Assembly: GCF_050948175.1 (NCBI RefSeq)
Contig: NW_027490092.1
Span: 3,658,001 to 3,722,000 of the forward strand
From: Xylocopa sonorina
Taxonomy: Eukaryota > Arthropoda > Insecta > Hymenoptera > Apidae
Length of the DNA stretch: 64,000 nt
Direction of reading: 5' to 3'
In this document: positions 55,101 to 64,000 of the stretch, one piece after another
Numbering within the stretch: position 1 is the stretch's first letter
Layout: each line of letters opens with the position of its first letter
The notes under the pieces: model-generated
Told to the model about the DNA's origin: nothing
Databases searched by the model: none
What the model saw: only the letters and a program-made list of their open reading frames with translations
Program-made: the position numbers and the translations under genes

Positions 55101-57036
55101 CTTATAATTCTTAAAACGCGATTTCGCATCTCATTTCTATGTTTCATGGTAAGGTATAATATGATTTGCGAAGTGTTATGTACTCCTCGCCTACACTTCA
55201 AGTGAATGTAAATGCGACACTTCCTTGCAAGGAAATAGCCTTTGCAGATGTCTACGTATCGTAGCAATAGAGTTCTAATGCTTCATAAAACGCGATATCG
55301 CATCTCATTTCTATGTTTCATGGTAAGATATAATATGATTTGCGAAGTATCACGTATTCCCCGTCTACACATCAAATGAATGTAAATGCGACACTTCCTT
55401 GCAAGGAAACAGCGTTTGCAGATGTCTACGTATCGTAGCAATAGAGTCCTAATGCATCTTAAAACGCGATATCGCATCTCATTTCTATGTTTCATGGTAA
55501 GATATAATATGATTTGCGAAGTGTTATGTATTCCTCGTCTACACTGCAAATGAATGTAAATGCGACACTCGCTCGCTAGGAAATAGCGTTTGCAGATGTA
55601 TACGTATCGTAGCAATAGAGTTCTAATGCTTCTTAAAACGCGATATCGCATCTCATTTCTATGTTTCACGGTAAGGTATAATATGATTTGCGAAGTGTTA
55701 TGTATCCGTCGTCTACACTTCAAATGGATGTAAATGCGACACTTTCTTGCAAGGAAATAGCGTTTGCAGATGTATACGTATCGTAGCAATAGAGTTCTAA
55801 TGCTTCTTAAAACGCGATATCGCATCTCCTTTCTATGTTTCATGGTAAGATATAATATGATTTGCGAAGTGTTATGTATTCCTCGTCTACACTTCAAATG
55901 AATGTAAATGCGACACTTCCTTGCAAGGAAATAGCGTTTGCAGATGTCTACGTATCGAAGCAATAGAGTTCAAATGCTTCTTAAAACGCGATATCGCATC
56001 TCATTTCTATGTTTCATGGTAAGATATAACATGATTTGCGAAGTGTTATGTGTACCTCGTCTGCACTTCAAATGAATGTGAATGCGATACTTCCTCGCTA
56101 GGAAATAGCGTTTGCAGATGTCTACGTATCGTAGCAATAGATTTCTAATGCTTCTTAAAACGGCGATATCGCATCTCATTTCTATGTTTCATGGTAAGAT
56201 ATAATATGATTTGCGAAGTGTTATGTATTCCTCGTCTACACTTCAAATGAATGTAAATGCGACACTTCCTTGCAAGGAAATAGCGTTTGCAGATGTCTAC
56301 GTATCGTAGCAATAGATTTCTAATGCTTCTTAAAACGGCGATATCGCATCTCATATCTATGTTTCATGATAAGATATAATATTCATTGCGAAGTGTTAAG
56401 CATTCCTCGTCTACGATTCAAATGAATGTAAATGCGACACTTCCTTGCAAGGAAATAGCGTTTGCAGATGTCTACGTATCGAAGCAATAGAGTTCAAATG
56501 CTTCTTACAACGCGATATCGCATCTCATTTCTATGTTTCATGGTAAGATATAATATGATTTGCGAAGTGTTATGTATTCCTCGTCTACACATCAAATGAA
56601 TGTAAATGCGACACTTCCTTGCAAGGAAATAGCATTTGCAGATGTCTACGTATCGAAGCAATAGAGTTCAAATGCTTCTTAAAACGCGATATCGCATCTC
56701 ATTTCTATGTTTCATGGTAAGATATAACATGATTTGCGAAGTGTTATGTGTACCTCGTCTGCACTTCAAATGAATGTGAATGCGATACTTCCTCGCTAGG
56801 AAATAGCGTTTGCAGATGTCTACGTATCGTAGCAATAGATTTCTAATGCTTCTTAAAACGGCGATATCGCATCTCATTTCTATGTTTCATGGTAAGATAT
56901 AATATGATTTGCGAAGTGTTATGTATTCCTCGTCTACACTTCAAATGAATGTAAATACGACACTTCCTTGCAAGGAAATAGCGTTTGCAGATGTCTACGT
57001 ATCGTAGCAATAGATTTCTAATGCTTCTTAAAACGG
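52154..57036. other. Seven monomers with an additional G (CGGCGATATCGC)
   Basis: At 52,154, 52,332, 53,724, 56,162, 56,337, 56,860 and 57,035 the monomer reads AAAACGGCGATATCGC where the standard reads AAAACGCGATATCGC, making each unit 175 bp. Most are preceded by GATTTCTAATG or a close variant. The shared context suggests one original insertion spread by duplication. Each copy shifts the minus-strand open frame by one base, which is why that frame is broken up here. Confidence 0.88.
53004..53178 (+). repeat. Exemplar 175-bp variant B-type monomer (GCTTTTCC subtype)
   Basis: It opens with GTGTTCAAATG, has CATATTTATGCTTCATGAT, then GTTATGCTTTTCCTCG, with one more base than ATGCATTCCTCG, and TACGGTTC in place of TACGATTC. 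Near-identical monomers lie at about 57,184, 58,748 and 59,608, and the GCTTTTCC part alone at 55,005. The copy at 57,184 has a further inserted T (ATTCATTTGCG near 57,258). Like the CGGCG monomers it occurs only in the right-hand domain. Confidence 0.87.
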
Positions 57037-57110
57037 CGATATCGCATCTCATATCTATGTTTCATGATAAGATATAATATTCATTGCGAAGTGTTAAGCA
57101 TTCCTCGTCT
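55945..57110. repeat. Four-monomer repeat, about 1.7 copies (period 698 bp)
   Basis: Bases from about 55,945 recur at +698, that is four monomers plus the two additional G residues each unit carries. Shared markers are GTGTACCTCGTCTGC, GTGAATGCGATAC, two successive CGGCGATATCGC monomers and TTAAGCATTCC. A third, earlier relative begins near 51,962 with the same order. Differences include AATACGACAC near 56,955 in the second copy. The repeat ends near 57,110, where TACACTTC replaces TACGATTC. Confidence 0.85.
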
Positions 57111-58379
57111 ACACTTCAAATGAATGTAAATGCGACACTTCCTTGCAAGGAAATAGCGTTTGCAGATGTCTACGTATCGAAGCAATAGTGTTCAAATGCT
57201 TCTTAAAACGAGATATTGCATCTCATATTTATGCTTCATGATAAGATATAATATTCATTTGCGAAGTGTTATGCTTTTCCTCGTCTACGGTTCAAATGAA
57301 TGTAAATGCGACACTTCCTTGCAGGGAAATAGCGTTTGCGGATGTCTACGTATCGAAGCAATAGAGTTCAAATGCTTCTTAAAACGAGATATCGCATCTC
57401 ATATCTATGTTTCATGATAAGATATAATATTCATTGCGAAGTGTTAAGCATTCCTCGTCTACGATTCAAATGAATGTAAATGCGACACTTCCTTGCAAGG
57501 AAATAGCGTTTGCAGATGTCTACGTATCGAAGCAATAGAGTTCTAATGCTTCTTACAACGCGATATCGCATCTCATTTCTATGTTTCATGGTAAGATATA
57601 ATATGATTTGCGAAGTGTTATGTATTCCTCGTCTACACATCAAATGAACGTAAATGCGACACTTCCTTGCAAGGAAATAGCATTTGCAGATGTCTACGTA
57701 TCGTAGGAATGGATTTCTAATGCTTCTTAGAACGCGATATCGCATCTCATTTCTATGTTTCATGGTAAGATATAATATGATTTGCGAAGTGTTATGTATT
57801 CCTTGTCTACACTTCAAATGAATGTAAATGCGACACTCGCTCGCTAGGAAATAGCGTTTGCAGATGTCTACCTGTCGTAGCAATAGAGTTCTAATGCTTC
57901 TTAAAACGCGATATCGCATCTCCTTTTTATGTTTCATGGTAAGATATAATATGAGTTGCGAAGTGTTATGTATTCCTCGTCTACACTTCAAATGAATGTA
58001 AATGCGACACTTCCTTGCAAGGAAATAGCGTTTGCAGATGTCTACGTATCGTAACAATAGAGTTCTTATGATACTTAAAACGCGATATCGCATCTCATTT
58101 CTATGATTCATGGTAAGATATAATATGATTTGCGAAGTGTTATGTATTCCTCGTCTACACTTCAAATCAATGTAAATACGACACTTCCTTGCAAGGAAAT
58201 AGCGTTTGCAGATGTCTACCTACCGTAGCAATAGAGTTCTAATGCTTCTTAAAACGCGATATCGCATCTCATTTCTATGTTTCATGGTAAGATATAATAT
58301 TCATTGCGAAGTGTTATGCATTCCTCGTCTACGATTCAAATGTATGTAAATGCGACACTTCCTTGCTAGGAAATAGCGT

Positions 58380-59340
58380 CTGTAGATGTTTACGTATCGA
58401 AGCAATAGAGTTCAAATGCTTCTTAAAACGAGATATTGCATCCTATATCTATGTTTCATGATAAGATATAATATTCATTGCGAAGTGTTATGCATTCCTC
58501 GTGTACGATTCAAATGAATGTAAATGCGACACTTCCTTGCAAGGAAATCGCGTTTGCAGATGTCTACGTATCGAAGCAATTGTGTTCTAAAGCTCCTTAA
58601 ATCGCGATATCGCATCTCATTTCTATGATTCATGGTAAGATATAACATGATTTGCGAAGTATCACGTATTCCCCGTCTACACTTCAAATGAATGTAAATG
58701 CGACACTTCCTTGCAAGGAAATAGCGCTTGCAGATGTCTACGTATCGAAGCAATAGTGTTCAAATGCTTCTTAAAACGAGATATTGCATCTCATATTTAT
58801 GCTTCATGATAAGATATAATATTCATTGCGATGTGTTATGCTTTTCCTCGTCTACGGTTCAAATGAATGTAAATGCGACACTTCCTTGCAAGGAAATAGC
58901 GTTTGCAGATGTCTACGTATCGTAGCAATAGCTTTCTAGTGCTTCTTAAAACGCGATATCGCATCTCATTTCTATGCTGCATGGTAAGATATAAGATGAT
59001 TTGCTAAGTGTTATGTATTCCTCGTCTACACTTCAAATGAATGTAAATGCGACGCTTCCTTGCAAGGAAATAGCGTTTGCAGATGTCTACATATCGTAGC
59101 AATAGAGTTCTAATGCTTCTTAAAACGCGATATCGCATCTCCTTTCTATGTTTCATGGTAAGATATAACATGATTTGCGAAGTGTTATGTATACCTCGTC
59201 TACACTTCAAATGAATGTGAATGCGATACTTCCTCGCTAGGAAATAGCGTTTGCAGATGTCTACGTATCGTAGCAATAGATTTCTAATGCTTCTTAAAAC
59301 GCGATATCGCATCTCATTTCTATGTTTCATGGTAAGATAT
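58380..59340. repeat. Block related to 61,860-62,650
   Basis: Two stretches recur in the same order: AAATCGCGTTTGCAG with AAAGCTCCTTAAATCGCG at about 58,540-58,600 and 62,020-62,085 (20 monomers apart), and CTTTCTAGTGC with GCATGGTAAGATATAAGATG and TTGCTAAGTG (CTGCTAAGTG in the partner) at 58,930-59,010 and 62,235-62,315 (19 monomers, 3,306 bp). The one-monomer change between the two stretches marks the GCTTTTCC monomer present in this copy at 58,748 and absent from the other. Confidence 0.75.
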
Positions 59341-60149
59341 ATCATGATTTTCGAAGTGTTATGTATACCTCGTCTACACTTCAAATGAATGTAAATGCGA
59401 CACTTCCTTGCAAGGAAATAGCGTTTGCAGATGTCTACGTAACGTAGCAATGGATTTCTGATGCTTCTTAAAACGCGATATCGCATCTCATTTCTATGTT
59501 TTATGGTAAGATATAATATGATTTGCGAAGTGTTATGTATTCCTCGTCTACACTTCAAATGAATGTAAATGCGACACTTCCTTGCAAGGAAATAGCGTTT
59601 GCAGATGTCTACGTATCGAAGCAATAGTGCTCAAATGCTTCTTAAAACGAGATATTGCATCTCATATTTATGCTTCATGATAAGATATAATATTCATTGC
59701 GAAGTGTTATGCTTTTCCTCGTCTACGGTTCAAATGAATGTAAATGCGACACTTCCTTGCAGGGAAATAGCGTTTGCAGATGTCTACGTATCGAAGCAAT
59801 AGAGTTCAAATGCTTCTTAAAACGAGATATCGCATCTCATATCTATGTTTCATGATAAGATATAATATTCATTGCGAAGTGTTAAGCATTCCTCGTCTAC
59901 GGTTCAAATGAATGTAAATGCGACACTTCCTTGCAAGGAAATAGCGTTTGCAGATGTCTACGTATCGAAGCAATAGAGTTCTAATGCTTCTTACAACGCG
60001 ATATCGCATCTCATTTCTATGTTTCATGGTAAGATATAATATGATTTGCGAAGTGTTATGTATTCCTCGTCTACACATCAAATGAATGTAAATGCGACAC
60101 TTCCTTGCAAGGAAATAGCATTTGCAGATGTCTACGTATCGTAGCAATG

Positions 60150-60497
60150 GATTTCTAATGCTTCTTAGAACGCGATATCGCATCTCATTTCTATGTTTCA
60201 TGGTAAGATATAATATGATTTGCGAAGTGTCATGTATTCCTCGTCTACACTTCAAATGAATGTGAATGCGACACTTCCTTGCAAGGAAATAGCATTTGCA
60301 GATGTCTACGTATCGTAGCAATGGATTTCTAATGCTTCTTAGAACGCGATATCGCATCTCATTTCTATGTTTCATGGTAAGATATAATATGATTTGCGAA
60401 GTGTCATGTATTCCTCGTCTACACTTCAAATGAATGTGAATGCGACACTTCCTTGCAAGGAAATAGCGTTTGCAGATGCCTACGTATCGAAGCAATA
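60150..60497. repeat. Two adjacent near-identical monomers (single-monomer duplication)
   Basis: Monomers 60,150-60,323 and 60,324-60,497 read the same through GATTTCTAATGCTTCTTAGA, GTGTCATGTATTCC and GTGAATGCGACAC. They differ only near the end: GCATTTGCAGATGTC against GCGTTTGCAGATGCC. A related locus at 62,932-63,110 has just one such monomer. This is the signature of a recent exchange offset by a single unit. Confidence 0.85.
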
Positions 60498-61562
60498 GAG
60501 TTCAAATGCTTCTTAAAACGAGATATTGCATCTCATATCTATGTTTCATGATAAGATATAATATACATTGCGAAGTGTTATGCATTCCTCGTCTACGATT
60601 CAAATGAAAGTAAATGCGACACTTCCTTGCAAGGAAATAGCGTTTGCAGATGTCTACGTATCGAAGCAATAGTGTTCTAAAGCTTCTTAAATCGCGATAT
60701 CGCATCTCATTTCTATGTTTCATGGTAAGATATAATATGATTTGCGAAGTATCACGTATCCCCGTCTACACTTCAAATGAATGTAAATGCGACACTTCCT
60801 TGCAAGGAAATAGCGTTTGCAGATGTCTACGTATCGTAGCAATAGAGTTCTAATGCTTCTTAAAACGCGATATCGCATCTCATTTCTATGTTTCATGGTA
60901 AGATATAATATGATTTGCGAAGTGTTATGTATTCCTTGTCTACACTTCAAATGAATGTAAATGCGACACTCGCTCGCTAGGAAATAGCGTTTGCAGATGT
61001 CTACGTATCGTAGCAATAGAGTTCTAATGCTTCTTAAAACGCGATATCGCATCTCCTTTCTATGTTTCATGGTAAGATATAATATGAGTTGCGAAGTGTT
61101 ATGTATTCCTCGTCTACACTTCAAATGAATGTAAATGCGACACTTCCTTGCAAGGAAATAGCATTTGCAGATGTCTACGTATCGTAGGAATGGATTTCTA
61201 ATGCTTCTTAGAACGCGATATCGCATCTCATTTCTATGTTTCATGGTAAGATATAATATGATTTGCGAAGTGTTATGTATTCCTTGTCTACACTTCGAAT
61301 GAATGTAAATGCGACACTCGCTCGCTAGGAAATAGCGTTTGCAGATGTCTACGTATCGTAGCAATAGAGTTCTAATGCTTCTTAAAACGCGATATCGCAT
61401 CTCCTTTCTATGTTTCATGGTAAGATATAATATGAGTTGCGAAGTGTTATGTATTCCTCGTCTACACTTCAAATGAATGTAAATGCGACACTCGCTCGCT
61501 AGGAAATAGCGTTTGCAGATGTCTACGTATCGTAGCAATAGAGTTCTAATGCTTCTTAAAAC

Positions 61563-61572
61563 GCGATATCGC
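61563..61572. other. 10-bp perfect palindrome GCGATATCGC in the A-type monomer
   Basis: GCGATATCGC equals its own reverse complement and contains EcoRV GATATC plus two CpG. It occurs in most A-type monomers about 23 bases after the GAGTTC landmark. B-type has GAGATATTGC, which destroys the symmetry at two mirrored positions. Variants include GCGATGTCGC (5,767; 27,970; 45,196), GCGATATAGC (27,272) and a seven-copy form with one extra G just upstream. Function is unknown. Short dyad symmetries are common in centromeric satellites, where cruciform formation or dimeric protein binding has been proposed. Confidence 0.85.
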
Positions 61573-61665
61573 ATCTCCTTTCTATGTTTCATGGTAAGAT
61601 ATAATATGAGTTGCGAAGTGTTATGTATTCCTCGTCTACACTTCAAATGAATGTAAATGCGACAC

Positions 61666-61679
61666 TTCCTTGCAAGGAA
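61666..61679. other. 14-bp perfect palindrome TTCCTTGCAAGGAA
   Basis: The 14-mer is its own reverse complement and is present in perfect form in a large share of monomers of both types. It is also a strongly variable part of the unit: TTCCTTGCTAGGAA, TTCCTTGCCAGGAA, TTCCTTCCAAGGAA, TTCCTTGCAGGGAA, TTCCTTTCTAGGAA, TTCCTCGCTAGGAA, TTCGTTGCAAGGAA and a CTCGCTCGCTAGGAA form that I saw only after 51.7 kb. These variants are useful to follow individual monomers between higher-order repeat copies. Whether a protein reads this site is not shown by the sequence. Confidence 0.85.
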
Positions 61680-61696
61680 ATAGCGTTTGCAGATGT

Positions 61697-61709
61697 CTAC
61701 GTATCGTAG
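61697..61709. other. Short inverted repeat CTACG-TAT-CGTAG
   Basis: A five-base stem with a three-base loop lies about 18 bases after the 14-bp palindrome in monomers that carry TCTACGTATCGTAG. Many copies have TCTAGGTATCGTAG or TCTACCTATCGTAG, which break one stem pair, and others have TACGTATCGAAG. With GCGATATCGC and the 14-mer this gives up to three dyads in one 174-bp unit. Confidence 0.75.
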
Positions 61710-62410
61710 CAATAGAGTTCTAATGCTTCTTAAAACGCGATATCGCATCTCATTTCTATGTTTCATGGTAAGATATAATATTCATTGCGAAGTGTTATGC
61801 ACTCCTCGTCTACGACTCAAATGAATGTAAATGCGACACTTCCTTGCTAGGAAATAGCGTCTGCAGATGTTTACGTATCGAAGCAATAGAGTTCAAATGC
61901 TTCTTAAAACGAGATATTGCATCTCATATCTATGTTTCATGATAAGATATAATATTCATTGCGAAGTGTTATGCATTCCTCGTGTGCGATTCAAATGAAT
62001 GTAAATGCGACACTTCCTTGCAAGGAAATCGCGTTTGCAGATGTCTACGTATCGAAGCAATAGTGTTCTAAAGCTCCTTAAATCGCGATATCGCATCTCA
62101 TTTCTATGTTTCATGGTAAGATATAATATGATTTGCGAAGTATCACGTACTCCCCGTCTACACTTCAAATGAATGTAAATGCGACACTTCCTTGCAAAGA
62201 AATAGCGCTTGCAGATGTCTACGTATCGTAGCAATAGCTTTCTAGTGCTTCTTAAAACGCGATATCGCATCTCATTTCTATGTTGCATGGTAAGATATAA
62301 GATGATCTGCTAAGTGTTATGTATTCCTCGTCTAAACTTCAAATGAATGTAAATGCGACGCTTCCTTGCAAGGAAATAGCGTTTGCAGATGTCTACGTAT
62401 CGTAGCAATA

Positions 62411-62758
62411 GAGTTCTAATGCTTCTTAAAACGCGATATCGCATCTCCTTTCTATGTTTCATGGTAAGATATAACATGATTTGCGAAGTGTTATGTATAC
62501 CTCGTCTACACTTCAAATGAATGTGAATGCGATACTTCCTCGCTAGGAAATAGCGTTTGCAGATGTCTACGTATCGTAGCAATAGAGTTCTAATGCTTCT
62601 TAAAACGCGATATCGCATCTCCTTTCTATGTTTCATGGTAAGATATAACATGATTTGCGAAGTGTTATGTATACCTCGTCTACACTTCAAATGAATGTGA
62701 ATGCGATACTTCCTCGCTAGGAAATAGCGTTTGCAGATGTCTACGTATCGTAGCAATA
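62411..62758. repeat. Two adjacent identical monomers (single-monomer duplication)
   Basis: Monomers 62,411-62,584 and 62,585-62,758 show no difference by eye. Both carry CATCTCCTTTC, ATAACATGATTTG, TATACCTCGTC, GTGAATGCGATAC and TCGCTAGG. The related locus at 59,105-59,278 has this monomer once, so the doubling happened after the two regions were separated. Confidence 0.88.
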
Positions 62759-64000
62759 GATTTCTAATGCTTCTTAAAACGCGATATCGCATCTCATTTC
62801 TATGTTTCATGGTAAGATATATCATGATTTGCGAAGTGTTATGTATTCCTCGTCTACACATCAAATGAATGTAAATGCGACACTTCCTTGCAAGGAAATA
62901 GCATTTGCAGATGTCTACGTATCGTAGCAATGGATTTCTAATGCTTCTTAGAACGCGATATCGCATCTCATTTCTATGTTTCATGGTAAGATATAATATG
63001 ATTTGCGAAGTGTCATGTATTCCTCGTCTACACTTCAAATGAATGTGAATGTGACACTTCCTTGCAAGGAGATAGCGTTTGCAGATGCCTACGTATCGAA
63101 GCAATAGAGTTCAAATGCTTCTTAAAACGAGATATTGCATCTCATATCTATGTTTCATGATAAGATATAATATACATTGCGAAGTGTTATGCATTCCTCG
63201 TCTACGATTCAAATGAAAGTAAATGCGACACTTCCTTGCAAGGAAATAGCGTTTGCAGATGTCTACGTATCGAAGCAATAGTGTTCTAAAGCTTCTTAAA
63301 TCGCGATATCGCATCTCATTTCTATGTTTCATGGTAAGATATAATATGATTTGCGAAGTATCACGTATTCCCCGTCTACACTTCAAATGAATGTAAATGC
63401 GACACTTCCTTGCAAGGAAATAGCGTTTGCAGATGTCTACGTATCGTAGCAATAGAGTTCTAATGCTTCTTAAAACGCGATATCGCATCTCATTTCTATG
63501 TTTCATGGTAAGATATAATATGATTTGCGAAGTGTTATGTATTCCTTGTCTACACTTCAAATCAATGTAAATGCGACACTCGCTCGCTAGGAAATAGCGT
63601 TTGCAGATGTCTACGTATCGTAGCAATAGAGTTCTAATGCTTCTTAAAACGCGATATCGCATCTCCTTTCTACGTTTCATGGTAAGATATAATATGAGTT
63701 GCGAAGTGTTATGTATTCCTCGTCTACACTTCAAATGAATGTAAATGCGACACTTCCTTGCAAGGAAATAGCGTTTGCAGATGTCTACGTATCGTAACAA
63801 TAGAGTTCTTATGATACTTAAAACGCGATATCGCATCTCATTTCTATGATTCATGGTAAGATATAATATGATTTGCGAAGTGTTATATATTCCTCGTCTA
63901 CACTTCAAATCAATGTAAATACGACACTTCCTTGCAAGGAAATAGCGTTTGCAGATGTTTACCTATCGTAGCAATAGAGTTCTAATGCTTCTTAAAACGC

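Larger units (their letters stand above)
61541..61714 (+). repeat. Exemplar A-type monomer, 174 bp
   Basis: This copy is close to the commonest form. In order it holds GAGTTCTAATGCTTCTTAAA, the palindrome GCGATATCGC, TTTCATGGTAAGATATAATA, TTGCGAAGTGTTATGTATTC, CTCGTCTACACTTCAAATG, the 14-bp palindrome, AAATAGCGTTTGCAGATGT and the inverted repeat CTACG-TAT-CGTAG. By hand count it has 65 G+C in 174 bases (37%) and 9 CpG against about 6 expected from its 32 C and 33 G. It carries CTCC in place of the commoner CTCA near base 36 and GAGTTGCG in place of GATTTGCG, both variants frequent after 51.6 kb. A-type copies usually contain an EcoRV site (GATATC), so that digest should give a 174-bp ladder. 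Confidence 0.95.
1..64000. repeat. 174-bp satellite DNA array spanning the entire window
   Basis: The landmark GAGTTC (or a one-base variant such as GATTTC, GTGTTC or GAGCTC) recurs every 174 bases from position 2 to 63,977. Counting gives 144 monomers over 2-25,055 (two bases short in total), one 106-bp monomer, exactly 152 monomers over 25,162-51,609, 57 monomers over 51,610-61,540 (13 bases long in total) and 14 over 61,541-63,976. All copies are head-to-tail on the same strand. No unique DNA, mobile element or gene interrupts them, and both ends of the array lie outside the window. Arrays of nucleosome-sized monomers with higher-order repeats are typical of eukaryotic centromeres and pericentromeres. 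That this one is centromeric is inference. The family is not one I recognise. Confidence 0.98.
51600..64000. repeat. Right-hand array domain with its own monomer variants and frequent one-base indels
   Basis: From about 51.6 kb a different set of variants appears that I did not find to the left: ACTCGCTCGCTAGG (first at 51,733; also near 52,780, 53,478, 54,000, 55,568, 57,836, 60,968, 61,317, 61,492 and 63,577), CATCTCCTTTCTATG, GTAGGAATGGATTTC, CACATCAAATGAA with GCATTTGCAG, CGGCGATATCGC, GCTTTTCCTCG and CACGTATTCCCCG. Fourteen one-base insertions and one deletion lie between 52,154 and 60,760, against two one-base deletions in the preceding 51 kb. I saw no exact tandem amplification as long as those to the left, so this looks like an older or differently evolving part of the array. 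The boundary is approximate. Confidence 0.8.

Noticed and set aside
61590..61605. TATA or -10-like element AAGATATAATATGA, repeated in nearly every monomer
   Set aside because: It is an AT-rich part of the satellite consensus with no downstream gene. Nothing indicates promoter use.
61541..61714. Monomer as an ancient duplication of an 87-bp half-unit
   Set aside because: The two halves share only weak likeness, such as TTCTAATG-CTTCTTAAAACGCGA against TTCAAATG-AATGTAAATGCGA. That is not enough to claim a half-unit origin.
60720..61766. Long minus-strand open frames, such as 348 codons here and 331 codons at 53,629-54,624, as protein genes
   Set aside because: They are a side effect of a 174-bp (58-codon) tandem unit. 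They begin at arbitrary internal ATG codons, end wherever a B-type monomer or one-base indel supplies a stop, and vary as freely as the surrounding repeat. No promoter, intron or domain is evident.
1..64000. CRISPR array
   Set aside because: There are no short direct repeats separated by unique spacers. The whole 174-bp unit is conserved between copies, with no variable spacer and no cas genes.
1..64000. Alpha satellite (about 171 bp), Arabidopsis 178-bp or Brassica 176-bp satellite identity
   Set aside because: The unit length is similar, but the sequence does not match what I recall of those families, so I leave the family unnamed.

Overview
The whole 64,000-base window is one uninterrupted head-to-tail tandem array of a 174-bp satellite DNA monomer. 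Counting monomers from a fixed landmark (GAGTTC or a one-base variant, at positions 2, 176, 350 and so on to 63,977) accounts for every base: 367 full-length monomers, one truncated 106-bp monomer (25,056-25,161), a single base at the left edge and 24 bases at the right edge. All monomers point the same way. I see no protein-coding gene, RNA gene, transposon insertion, microsatellite tract or unique sequence, and the array runs off both ends.

This is the organisation of eukaryotic centromeric or pericentromeric satellite DNA: a nucleosome-scale unit of 174 bp, about 37% G+C in a typical monomer, many kilobases of pure repeat, and multimeric higher-order repeats (HORs) amplified as blocks. I do not recognise the monomer as a named satellite, so I cannot say whether the host is a plant, insect or other animal. 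CpG is not depleted in the typical monomer, which is unlike most vertebrate satellites. No match to the CENP-B box core was found.

Two main monomer types alternate irregularly. A-type carries GCGATATCGC, ATGGTAAGAT, ATGATTTGCG and TACACTTC. B-type carries GAGATATTGC, ATGATAAGAT, ATTCATTGCG and TACGATTC. Most monomers also carry variants of a 14-bp palindrome (TTCCTTGCAAGGAA) and a short inverted repeat (CTACG-TAT-CGTAG).

Layout by region. 1-10.5 kb: irregular A/B mosaic that includes the source or copy of several later blocks. 10.5-15.0 kb: two tandem copies of a 13-monomer HOR (2,262 bp). 14.0-17 kb: overlapping 9- and 7-monomer offset duplications. 18.4-24.4 kb: a second copy of the 3.6-7.2 kb and 9.5-11.6 kb regions. 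25.06 kb: the truncated monomer. 26.4-32.7 kb: three almost identical copies of a 12-monomer HOR (2,088 bp). 32.5-33.7 and 42.2-44.5 kb: further copies of the 7.8-10.1 kb region. 35.8-42.2 kb: a 17-, a 15- and a partial HOR unit of one family. 45.1-50.0 kb: short 2- and 4-monomer amplifications. About 51.6-64 kb: a distinct domain with its own sequence variants and fifteen one-base indels, after 51 kb in which only two one-base deletions and one 68-bp deletion disturb the 174-bp register.

Because 174 is 58 x 3, one minus-strand frame stays open through A-type monomers and yields long open frames of up to 348 codons. These are judged non-coding. The scientific interest lies in the array architecture: nested HORs of different lengths built from a shared pool of monomers, dated relative to each other by shared marker mutations.
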